Assembly (NCBI GenBank): GCA_017994695.1
Contig: JAGOKF010000012.1
Coordinates: 1-64,000, forward strand
From: Myxococcota bacterium
GTDB taxonomy: Bacteria > Myxococcota_A > UBA9042 > DTJE01
Length of the DNA stretch: 64,000 bases
Direction: 5' to 3'
How positions within the stretch are numbered: position 1 is the first letter of the stretch; each line of letters opens with the position of its first letter. The notes below the pieces were generated by a model. The model ran no database searches, had not been told where the DNA came from, and saw only the letters and a program-made list of their open reading frames with translations. Below are positions 43,201-51,196 of the stretch, piece after piece. Position numbers and translations under genes: made by a program.

Positions 43201-46200
43201 AGGTTCTCGTGGAGGATCGCCAGGCGGCTGCAGAACAGCGCCCGGTCGGGCACGCTCTGGGACACGTCCAGCAGGCGCTCGTAGACCTCCGCGAGGCCCT
43301 TCCAGTCCTCCTCCTCGCCGTAGAGGGCCTGGAGCCGATCCAGAGCCTCCTGGTGGGTCGGTTCCAGGTTCGCCACATGGTTCCAGGCCTGGATGGACCG
43401 CCGGTTGTCCCGGAAACGGGTGTCGGCCAGCCGGGCCATCCGGACCCGGATCTCCAGTTCGCTGCCCGGGTCCACCTGGGCGGTCTGATCCAGGACCTTC
43501 CACAGGTCTTCCCATTCCTCCCGCTGCTCGTGGATCCGGGCCAGGGCGGCCAGGGCACCGAGGTTCATCTCGTCCAGTTCCAGGACCTTCCGCCAGGCCT
43601 TCAGGGCCCGTTCCGATCCCAGGGTCTCGGACACCTGGGCCAGTTCGGTCTGGAAGGCGACCTTCTCCAGGAAATCCGGCGTCTTCTCGACCCGGAGGTC
43701 CAGGATCCGGACCAGGTCCTCTCCGCGGCCCATCTGCCGGTACAGGTCCGTCAGGGCCGAAAGGGCCGTTTCGTCCTCCGGGGCGATTCCGAGGGCCTTC
43801 TCGAACACCTCCGCCGCCCGGACCGCCTGCCCGATCTCCCGGGCAATCACGGAACCGCAGCGGACCAGGTGCTCCAGGCGCTGTCCCTCGGGCATCCGGT
43901 CCACCAGATCCAGCACCGAGTCCACGTAGTCCTGCCAGGACCCGGTCGCCTGGGCGATCCTCCACAGTTCCGCCTGGATGTCCTCGTTGCCGGGAGCCAG
44001 GTCCAGGGCCTTCACCAGGATGATGAACGCCGCGGCCTGGTCCTGCTTCTCGACCTCGTAGATCCGGGCCAGTTCCTGGAGGTTCGCCGTCCTCTCCTCG
44101 ACCTCCTGGAGGATCCCGTCCCTGCGGAGCAGGACCTCGGCGAGCCGGTCCCATTCCTTCATGCCCTGGTACAGGAACTGGAGCCTCTGGTTCACCTCCA
44201 GGTCCGCCGGGCGGTAGGCGGCCACCTGCTCCAGCAGCGCGGCCGCACCGGCCGAATCCTGGATCCGGTCCGACAGCATCTCCGCCGCCTTGGACAGCAG
44301 GGCCGCCTTCCCCTCTACCGTCGGTTCCAGGTCCGCGCGGCGCTTCACGATGCCCACGCACTCCTCGATCCGGTTGGTGTCCTCGTAGAGCCTCTCCAGG
44401 GCCTGGAGGGCCTTGGGATCATCCCGGCGCCGTTCCAGCACCCGGTTCCACCAGGCGATGGCCTCCGAAAGCCGTCCCATCTCCTCGGACAGGAGCAGCG
44501 CCTCTTCCTCGCAGTAGGTCGTCTTCTCGGCCTCCGAGACCTCGGGATTTTCGTAGAGGGCCTCCAGCGTCCGGGAAAGTCCCTCCAGGTCCCCCGATTC
44601 CCGGTAGAGCCGCCGGAGGGACAGCAGGGCCTCGACGTCCTGGGGCTGCCGCTCGATGATCCGCCTCCAGGCGGCCTGGGCCCTGTACGAATCGTCCAGG
44701 CGCTCCTCGGCCACCCGGGCGATCTTCCGCAGCAACTCGACGGCCCTGGACTCGGAGGTGACCGGCAGCAGGATCTCCCGCTCGCAGGCATCCAGCAGCC
44801 CTTCCCAGTCCTCCCGGAACGCCAGCAGCCTCTGGAGTTCCTGGAGCGGTTCCGGGTCCTCGACGTCCACGCGGCTGATCTCTTCCCACAGGGCCAGCGC
44901 CCCGGCGGCGTCGCCCAGGTGCTGGTCCGCGATGGCCGCCATCCTCCGCTGGATCACCACCCTCTGGCGGGCGTCGGTGGACAGGTCCGCCAGCGTGGAC
45001 AGCACCCGGAAGAGGTCCCGGTGCTCGTTCCGGAGTTCGTGGAGTTCGGCGAGGGCCTCCAGGGCGGGCAGGAACATGTCGTCCAGCTTCAGCACCGCCC
45101 GGAACGCCTCGACGGCACCGTCCAGGTCCTCCAGGTGATCCCGGAGCACCTTCGCGGCGCGCATCCGGAAGTCGATCTGCTCCTGTAGATAGGGGGCGCT
45201 CAAGGCCTCCCGATCCAGGATTTCCAACAGGTTCGCCCACCGCTGCTCCTGCTGGTACAGCCGATCCAGGGCCGCGAGGGCCTCCCGGTCCTCCTCGTTC
45301 AGTTTCAGAATCCAGAGGCAGACGGCCTCGGCCTGCTGGGAATCCCCCAGGCGCTCCCAGAGAGTCCGGGCAGCCAGGTGCCACAGGTGGATCTTCCGCT
45401 CCTCGTCCTCGGTGTTCCCGGCGGCCGCCAGCAGGATCTTGGCCTGGGTTTCGAATGCCTCCAGGCTCCCCGACAGGTCCAAAATGCGCTGGAGCAGGCT
45501 GTCGTCCGACGGGTCGGCCTCCAGGGCCTTCCCCATCCACTGGAGTGCGGCCTCCCGGTGACCGAGCCGGTCGTGTTCCACGTCGATCAGGTGCAGCAGG
45601 ACCGTCTTCCGGTCCTCTCCCGACAGGTCGCCGAGGACGGTCCGGTACACCTCGGCCAGGTCCTCCCAGGCCTCGGCGGCCTGGTAGGCCGGTTCCAGGA
45701 TCTCCAGGATCTCGCGCCGCAGGTGTCCCTCCTGGAACATCCGCCGCAGCGCTCCCAGCACCTCGGGCCTCCCGGGGGACAGGTAGTGCGCCTCGCTCAG
45801 GGATGCGAAGGCCTGGGGAACCTTCCCCAGGGAGTCCTTCTGCGTGGCGGCCAGCCGGACCAGGAACTCCACCTTCACGTCGGTGGCCCGGGCGGTGTCC
45901 GCCTCCATCCGGATCACGCGCTCCAGGTCCTCGAAGCGCCCGAGATCCTGGTAGATGCGGTCCAGCCGGGCCAGGGCCTCGACGTGGTCCGGATGGTCCT
46001 CGACGATGGCCTCCAGGGTGGCGGCCGCCGCCACCGGGTCCTGGAGTCGATCCTTCTGGATCTCCGCCGCATGAAGCCTCAAGGCCAGCGCTTCCTCGAC
46101 GTTCGGCTGGGCCCGGGCGGCTTCCAGCAACAGTGGAGGCACGTTCTCCCAGTGGGAGAAGGACTCCGCCAGCGCCTCGACCTTCTCCAGGGCCTCCTTC

Positions 46201-49200
46201 CGGGACGGCATCCCGACGAAGGCCCTCCCGTAGCATTCGAAGGCCGTGAGGGGACGCTCGAGGCGATGCTCGGCGATCCCCCCCATCACCATCCAGTTCT
46301 CCACCTGGATGACCGGGTCCTCCTCCCGCTCGGTGATCACCTCGTAGATGACGTAGAGCCGGTCCCAGTCCGCCCGCTGCTCCAGTTCCGGGGCGAGGAC
46401 CGCGAAGGCGTGCATCGCCGCGAGGTCGGAACGGATCATCCGTTCCAGGGCCGTGACCGCGTCCAGGTCCCCGGGATGGTCCCGGAGGATTCCCTGGTAC
46501 ACCTCGACCGCCCGGTCATGCTCCTCGAGCCGCTGTTCCAGCAGTTCCCCGATGCGGAGTCGGAGGCCTTTCCGTTCCCCGTCCTCCACCACCGACGACA
46601 GTTCCTCCAGGACCTCCAGCAGGCTCGGGAAGTCCTCGACCGCGGTGTAGAGGCGATCCAGCATCCGCAACGCGTGGACGTCCCCGGGACGGAGGGAGAG
46701 GACCTCCCGGAACGTCTCGATGGAATCGTTCGCAGCCTCCAGGCGCTCCCACTGGACCAGGCCCTTCTGCTTCAGGGCATCGATCTTCCCTTCGGCGTCG
46801 GAAGCGTAGTCCGCCTTCCGCTGCAGCAGTTCCACGAGGTCTTCGTAGCGTTCCAGGGCCTGGTAGATCTCCTCGAGGGCGGCGATGGCCTCGGCATTTC
46901 CCGGATCCTCGTCCAGGGCCGCCGAGAAGGTCCCGATGGCCGCGGGGAGTTCCTTCAGTTCCCGGGCCTGGAGGTTCCCTGCCTCCAGCAGCAGGGCCAC
47001 CCGCTCCGCCGGGTCGGACAGGAGGTCATGCTTCTGGAGGATCCTGGACACCCAGGCGGCGATCTCCCCGTCCTCCCGGTGCAACTGGATCAGGGCGTCC
47101 AGGGCCGCGAGGTCCCCTTCGTCCATGGCCAGGACCGCGGCGAAATGCCGCTTCGCAAGGCCGCGCTGGCCCGACTCCCGGGCTTCCCGGGCGATGACCC
47201 GATGGATCTCCCTCTTCCGGACGGGGTCGTCGATCTCCTCCACCTTGCCGCAGAGGAGTTCGATGGCCGAGTCCACCGCGCCCATCTGCCGGGAGACCCG
47301 CAGCAGTTCGTTCACCAGGTCTTCCCGGGAGGGGGCCTCCTGGAAGGCCCGGGCCCAGACCTGGAAGGCCCGCGCGGAATCGCCGATCCGCTCCTCCAGG
47401 ATGGAGGCCATCGTCCGATACTGGGAAATCCGTTCCTCGGGGTCGCTCTCCGCCGCGAGGATCACCTCCCGGACGGCCACCTCCTGCTCCCGCTTCTTCT
47501 GCGCCTCGTAGGAGGGCAGCAGGATCCCCGCCACCGTCACGCGGACCTCGGGATTCTCGAACAGCCGTTCCAGCTGCCGGACGGCCTCCTCGTGCGCCGG
47601 GTCCTCGGCCAGGATCTCCCGGTACACCTCCACGGCCTCTGGGAGGTTCTCCAGTTTCTCTTCCATCACCTCCGCGAGCCGGAGCCGGAGATCGTTCCGC
47701 TCCGCCATCTCGACCGCAAGGCGGATCCGCTCCCGGATCACCGTCGCCAGGTCGTACCAGCGCTCGGCCTGGATGTAGAGGCTGTCGAGTCGCCTCCACG
47801 CCGCGACGCTCTCGGGCTCCCAGGCGAGAATCTGACGGACCGTGACGATGGCGCCCTCGACATCGTCCATCCGCTCGGCGAGTTCCGTGGCCACCTTGAA
47901 GGCGTAGTCGATCTTCTCCCCGACGTACGGCGACACGTCCATTCGCCACCGGTAGATGCGGAGCAGTTCCGGGTGGTTCTTCTCCTCCTCGTAGATGGTC
48001 TCCAGGGCCTCGAGAGCCTCCACGTTGCCCCGGTCCAGGTCCAGCACCTGGGAATAGAAGTGCTTCGCCCGCTCGACCTGGAACAGCCTCTGGTAGTACA
48101 ACCGGCTCAGCCGGGTCAGCAGGTCCACCCGGACGCCGGCCTCGGCCAGCCCGTCCAGTCCGCGTGTCCACAGGTTGGCCAGTTCCATCCAGGCATCCAG
48201 CGAGGAGGCGACCTCCTCCAGCTGGTCCCAGCATTCCCGGCGCGTCGGGTCCACCTGGAAGATCCGGGCCAGCAGCCGGAATCGCCGCCCGTTGTCGGGG
48301 ACCTCCGTGGCATAGAGTGCGTTCAACTGCTCCAGGATCCCGAGGGTCTCGGTGCTGTCCCCCCGGTGGCGCAGCTCGATTTCCAGCAGGTCCGCGAGGT
48401 CCGCCTTCCGCCCCATCCTCTCAAAGGGGCCCTTCAGCAGTTCCACCAGCCTGGGCTGGAGGTCGTCGATGCCCAGCAGTCCTTCCAGGAATTCCACCGC
48501 CTCGGGGTAATCCGGAACCTGTTCCAGCGCCCGGGCCAACCCCTCGACGACCTCCTCTCCCGGTCCGTCGATCCCGGCCGTCAGGATCGCCACTCGGGTG
48601 TGCAGATCGGCCAGCACCGCGGGCTCGCCTTCCCCCTGGGCCTGGAGCACCTCCAACTGCCTCGCCAGGAGCCGTCGGAGCGCCTCGAACCGCCTCTCCT
48701 TCAGCAGCAGGGCTCCCAGGTCCTCGCAGGCCACCCGATCCAGCGGATCGCCGTCCAGGATCTGCTGGTAGGCCCGGATGGCCTCGTCCACGCGCCCGAG
48801 TCTCTGGTACAGGATCCGGGCGATCTCGAGCCGGACCTCCCGGATTTCGTGTGCCCGCCGTTCCAGCGGGAGCCGGCGGTTCAGCACGTCGACCAGTTCC
48901 GCCCAGCGCTGGTGGGCCCGGTACAGGGCCTCCAGGGACTCGATGGCCTTCCGGTGGCCCGGGTCGATGGAAAGGACCTTCTGGAACGCGGCCTGGGCCT
49001 GTTCCATGTTGCCCAGGTGCTCGTTGTAGATCTCCCCGGCCCGGAGCCAGGCCTGCACCTTCCGTTCCGGCTCGTCCAGGATCTCCGCGGCCTGCTCCAG
49101 GACCGCCGCGAATGTCTCCCAGTTGTCGGTTGGGCCGGCCAGGCGCTCGAGCTGCTGCCGAAGGGAATCTTCCCGGAGATCCTCCTTGTAGGCCTCCAGG

Positions 49201-51041
49201 TAGTGGAAGAAGGCCCTCTCGGGGTTCGACAGGTGCTTTTCCTGGACCTCGGCCGCCTCGATCAACCACTGGCGATGCTGGGCCGCATCGCGGGTATTCG
49301 CGATGGCCACTTCGTACACCGCCGGGAGGTTCCGCCACGCCGAGAGTTCCCGGTACAGCAGGATCAGTTCCGAGGCCGCCCGGAGGTCGTTCGGAAGCAG
49401 GGCCAGCACCTGCTCGAGAACCTTCACCGCCCGCACGGGCTGCCGCAGTTCATCCCTCCAGACCGCGGCGGTCTTCAGCAGCAGGGCCCTCCGCTCCACC
49501 GGGTCCTCGACGTTGGACGCCTGGCCCTCGAGGGTCCGTGCCAGTTCCTCCACCGTGCCATAGGTCCGAAGGAACCATTCCAGGTCCTCCCACCGCCGGT
49601 CGGCGAGGTACCGGGTCCGAAGTTCCCGCTTCGCCCGCTCGTGATTCGGCTGGATGTCCAGGATCCGCCTCCAGATCGCCGTGGCACCGGCCGCATCCTG
49701 GATCCGGGTCCCCTTCAGCAGCGCCAGCCTCTCCAGCAGCGCCACCTGATCCGCGGGGGCCGAGGCCTTCTCGACCCGGGCCGCCAGCACGCGCGCCTGA
49801 TCCTCGTATCGCTTCTCGCGCTCGTAGAGTCCGTCCAGGGCCTGGAGCGCCTCGTCATGGTCGGGTTCCAGGTCCAGGACCTGCTCCCAGAACTCGATGG
49901 CGAGGGGGAACTTCCGAAGGCGCTCGGTCGCCGTGACGGCCAGTTCCCGGTAGATGGCGGCCCGTTCCGCCGGGTCCGCCAGGCGCTCGGCCTCCCGCTT
50001 CCGCAGGCGCAGCAGCGAGTCGAAATCCCGTCGCCTCTCGTACAGGTCCCTCAGCCGGTCGGCGATGTCCTTCCGTTCCGGATCGGTGTCGAGGATGGTC
50101 TCGAGGCAAGCGATGGCCTCGGGGAACTTCGCCAGCCGGGTCTCCAGCAGATGGGCCTGCTGTTCCAGCAGCGCCACCCGTTCGGAGGCGTCCTGGACGA
50201 CCTCGATCTTCCGCCCGAGGACCTTCACGTAGTCGGGCCACCGACCGCCGGCCTCGTACCGGGTCAGCAGGGCGTCCATCGCCTCCATGCATCGCGGGTC
50301 CGTGTCCAGCATGGCCTGGTAGGTCGCCATCACCTTCGGCTCGGCCCGCATCCGCTGGTCGTAGATCTCCACCAGGCGTCGGAGGATGGCCATCCGTTCC
50401 TCGCGGGCATCCTCCGGGAGCGCCTTCAGTCGCTTCTGGAGCAGGTCGGCCAGGGACGGCCACCGCTCCAGCCGGGTGTACAGCCTCTCCAGTTCGCGAT
50501 CGGCCTCGGGGTCCCCCGGCACCGCCTCGTGGACCGCCTGCCAGTAGGACAGTTCCTTGGAAGGGTTGTTGAATTCGGACGCGGTGCGGGCCAGCAGGCG
50601 CCGGATCTCGGCCGCGGGGGTTCCCTGTCGGGCCCCGGCCTCCTCCAGGAACTGCTCCAGGCGCATCCAGTTTCCGCGGGAGGCGTAGAAGGTCCGGTAG
50701 AACTCCATCCACTCCCCGGGATGATCCCCGCCGTGCTCCATGGCCCGGAAATAAACCTCGGCCTTCACCAGGTCCCCCATGCCCTTCCAGGCCAGAAGGC
50801 CCGCGGGCCAGGCCAGGCGGGACTCCCAGGGACTGTTGCGATGGCGACGGAACTGGGCGTCCAGGACCCGGAGGACCGCCTCCCGGGCCTCCTGGGTCCG
50901 CAACCCCTCCACCAGCGTCTCCAGCAAGGCGATTGCCCGTCCGGGATCTTCCTCCGCGATCGCCTGTTGCAGGACCTCTTCCAAGAGGGCTGCGCGGCTG
51001 GGATCATCGTGGATCTGCTGGAGCAGTTCGTTCCCTTCCAT
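40281..51041 (-). CDS. Giant TPR protein of 3,586 residues (AgmK/GltI-like)
   Basis: One continuous frame of 10.8 kb. After about 240 residues the chain falls into regular units: the D-x-x-P phrase recurs at 246, 318, 390 and 462, exactly 72 residues apart, each unit being two TPR-like helix pairs with a D-x-x-P, L-Y, R-W/F and E-R pattern. Unit length drifts later (one near 462 is 85), and repeats fill the protein to about 3220. The last 360 residues form a different domain (EERELAFHLGRQLAFLQPGNFL), reminiscent of a degenerate metallopeptidase-like fold without HExxH. There is no signal peptide, so it is cytoplasmic unless exported unusually. Size and build recall Myxococcus AgmK/GltI. AAGGAG lies before ATG 51041. 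Confidence 0.9.
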   Translation of the reverse strand: MEGNELLQQIHDDPSRAALLEEVLQQAIAEEDPGRAIALLETLVEGLRTQEAREAVLRVLDAQFRRHRNSPWESRLAWPAGLLAWKGMGDLVKAEVYFRAMEHGGDHPGEWMEFYRTFYASRGNWMRLEQFLEEAGARQGTPAAEIRRLLARTASEFNNPSKELSYWQAVHEAVPGDPEADRELERLYTRLERWPSLADLLQKRLKALPEDAREERMAILRRLVEIYDQRMRAEPKVMATYQAMLDTDPRCMEAMDALLTRYEAGGRWPDYVKVLGRKIEVVQDASERVALLEQQAHLLETRLAKFPEAIACLETILDTDPERKDIADRLRDLYERRRDFDSLLRLRKREAERLADPAERAAIYRELAVTATERLRKFPLAIEFWEQVLDLEPDHDEALQALDGLYEREKRYEDQARVLAARVEKASAPADQVALLERLALLKGTRIQDAAGATAIWRRILDIQPNHERAKRELRTRYLADRRWEDLEWFLRTYGTVEELARTLEGQASNVEDPVERRALLLKTAAVWRDELRQPVRAVKVLEQVLALLPNDLRAASELILLYRELSAWRNLPAVYEVAIANTRDAAQHRQWLIEAAEVQEKHLSNPERAFFHYLEAYKEDLREDSLRQQLERLAGPTDNWETFAAVLEQAAEILDEPERKVQAWLRAGEIYNEHLGNMEQAQAAFQKVLSIDPGHRKAIESLEALYRAHQRWAELVDVLNRRLPLERRAHEIREVRLEIARILYQRLGRVDEAIRAYQQILDGDPLDRVACEDLGALLLKERRFEALRRLLARQLEVLQAQGEGEPAVLADLHTRVAILTAGIDGPGEEVVEGLARALEQVPDYPEAVEFLEGLLGIDDLQPRLVELLKGPFERMGRKADLADLLEIELRHRGDSTETLGILEQLNALYATEVPDNGRRFRLLARIFQVDPTRRECWDQLEEVASSLDAWMELANLWTRGLDGLAEAGVRVDLLTRLSRLYYQRLFQVERAKHFYSQVLDLDRGNVEALEALETIYEEEKNHPELLRIYRWRMDVSPYVGEKIDYAFKVATELAERMDDVEGAIVTVRQILAWEPESVAAWRRLDSLYIQAERWYDLATVIRERIRLAVEMAERNDLRLRLAEVMEEKLENLPEAVEVYREILAEDPAHEEAVRQLERLFENPEVRVTVAGILLPSYEAQKKREQEVAVREVILAAESDPEERISQYRTMASILEERIGDSARAFQVWARAFQEAPSREDLVNELLRVSRQMGAVDSAIELLCGKVEEIDDPVRKREIHRVIAREARESGQRGLAKRHFAAVLAMDEGDLAALDALIQLHREDGEIAAWVSRILQKHDLLSDPAERVALLLEAGNLQARELKELPAAIGTFSAALDEDPGNAEAIAALEEIYQALERYEDLVELLQRKADYASDAEGKIDALKQKGLVQWERLEAANDSIETFREVLSLRPGDVHALRMLDRLYTAVEDFPSLLEVLEELSSVVEDGERKGLRLRIGELLEQRLEEHDRAVEVYQGILRDHPGDLDAVTALERMIRSDLAAMHAFAVLAPELEQRADWDRLYVIYEVITEREEDPVIQVENWMVMGGIAEHRLERPLTAFECYGRAFVGMPSRKEALEKVEALAESFSHWENVPPLLLEAARAQPNVEEALALRLHAAEIQKDRLQDPVAAAATLEAIVEDHPDHVEALARLDRIYQDLGRFEDLERVIRMEADTARATDVKVEFLVRLAATQKDSLGKVPQAFASLSEAHYLSPGRPEVLGALRRMFQEGHLRREILEILEPAYQAAEAWEDLAEVYRTVLGDLSGEDRKTVLLHLIDVEHDRLGHREAALQWMGKALEADPSDDSLLQRILDLSGSLEAFETQAKILLAAAGNTEDEERKIHLWHLAARTLWERLGDSQQAEAVCLWILKLNEEDREALAALDRLYQQEQRWANLLEILDREALSAPYLQEQIDFRMRAAKVLRDHLEDLDGAVEAFRAVLKLDDMFLPALEALAELHELRNEHRDLFRVLSTLADLSTDARQRVVIQRRMAAIADQHLGDAAGALALWEEISRVDVEDPEPLQELQRLLAFREDWEGLLDACEREILLPVTSESRAVELLRKIARVAEERLDDSYRAQAAWRRIIERQPQDVEALLSLRRLYRESGDLEGLSRTLEALYENPEVSEAEKTTYCEEEALLLSEEMGRLSEAIAWWNRVLERRRDDPKALQALERLYEDTNRIEECVGIVKRRADLEPTVEGKAALLSKAAEMLSDRIQDSAGAAALLEQVAAYRPADLEVNQRLQFLYQGMKEWDRLAEVLLRRDGILQEVEERTANLQELARIYEVEKQDQAAAFIILVKALDLAPGNEDIQAELWRIAQATGSWQDYVDSVLDLVDRMPEGQRLEHLVRCGSVIAREIGQAVRAAEVFEKALGIAPEDETALSALTDLYRQMGRGEDLVRILDLRVEKTPDFLEKVAFQTELAQVSETLGSERALKAWRKVLELDEMNLGALAALARIHEQREEWEDLWKVLDQTAQVDPGSELEIRVRMARLADTRFRDNRRSIQAWNHVANLEPTHQEALDRLQALYGEEEDWKGLAEVYERLLDVSQSVPDRALFCSRLAILHENLLDDKAKALEFWQQFRDLDPEDPEAFENVARLLAETEDWNGLVNHLEGRIAQVRKESEKVELLRRLAMVYERNLEDLNATVSVQQRILEIDPGSRLAYSELVRLFGAMESYEEQVQTLIRWKEHVEEPREIASLMLQAAGILYRKLENVDRTIKMLQDVLMLDPGNEEAADTLRGIYEELGDWEKVAAVHLRQEAAATTDEERARHRAWAGRIYLERLKDRNTAILHFEKALELDPRLPEISFFLARAHTEAQQWERAQPLLEFLLGSAGNEGDASRLSEIHQLLGLCAEHLLDQDRALREYQAALKSNPNNPGALLGLGRIYSNRSLWALAKDQFEKALAVGGDMMGPDERIGAQYVLAEACIEEGRLDEAIRHLERILEADPTRIPVLERLIAVCEKKQDWPAVIRHKQALAEAKADPFERFRILLECGDIYREKLGNVFGAVAAYKEALEVNPKAKVALLKLFDIYLNSGSIDDALYMLELLARAEDAPEKRARHYQTMAAIYREKLGDDLKAVECLNQALDEDPEFLEAFRQIDEILTRARKWEDEAENYRRMLERLKSRANPELEFALYSALGEIYRSRLHQPDYAITAFGEAARLKPQDRRTHEILAQLFEKEGQEQLDKALEAHRAIVALAPLSAEVASSYKAMARLFKKMKALDKAFMVSSVLVAMGWADQEDRDFFEKNLDPSLPWFKVGLDALRWETQMTSPRQNPLVTRLLAMFFTQLGSELGGKELKDIGLRKKDELDISLKLAFNEVYRAVTKTLSPMNHKVYRDEKPSGLRVEFLTPIPALVVGADMLTGKEERELAFHLGRQLAFLQPGNFLAAVKSRTEVKVYLAAALKLAYPDMQIGAGAEVILALVRTMEKRMPQQQRSQMSQIVGELVRRQGAMDFEAIYGDFVKGLELTSLRAGLLVCGSLPVALEIIRAEDVSFSGLSLKERMEELVRFTVSEEHFTLRRAVGAEEGTLQSS

Positions 51042-51089
51042 CGCTCATCTCCTTCCGGCTGTGGCCCAAGGCGAACCCTTCGCGGTTTG

Positions 51090-51118
51090 GGTATATCAGA
51101 TTGCCCGGCAAGGAACAA
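51090..51118 (-). promoter_or_regulatory. Promoter of the giant TPR gene
   Basis: -35 TTGTTC (51118-51113), 17 bases, -10 TATACC (51095-51090). The start near 51083 gives a leader of about 42 bases ending in AAGGAG. It lies in the 155-base gap after the HYDIN operon, so the giant gene can be expressed on its own. Confidence 0.6.
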
Positions 51119-51196
51119 GCATCAGGACCGTTGCATCACGGCCCGGGGCGCCTCGCAGAAATGGTCGGGATTCGCGTCCTGGAAGGGGGATCGCGG

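Noticed and set aside
40203-45188. A 1,661-codon plus-strand frame
   Set aside because: Antisense to the giant TPR gene; the repeats on the true strand create a repeating open antisense frame.
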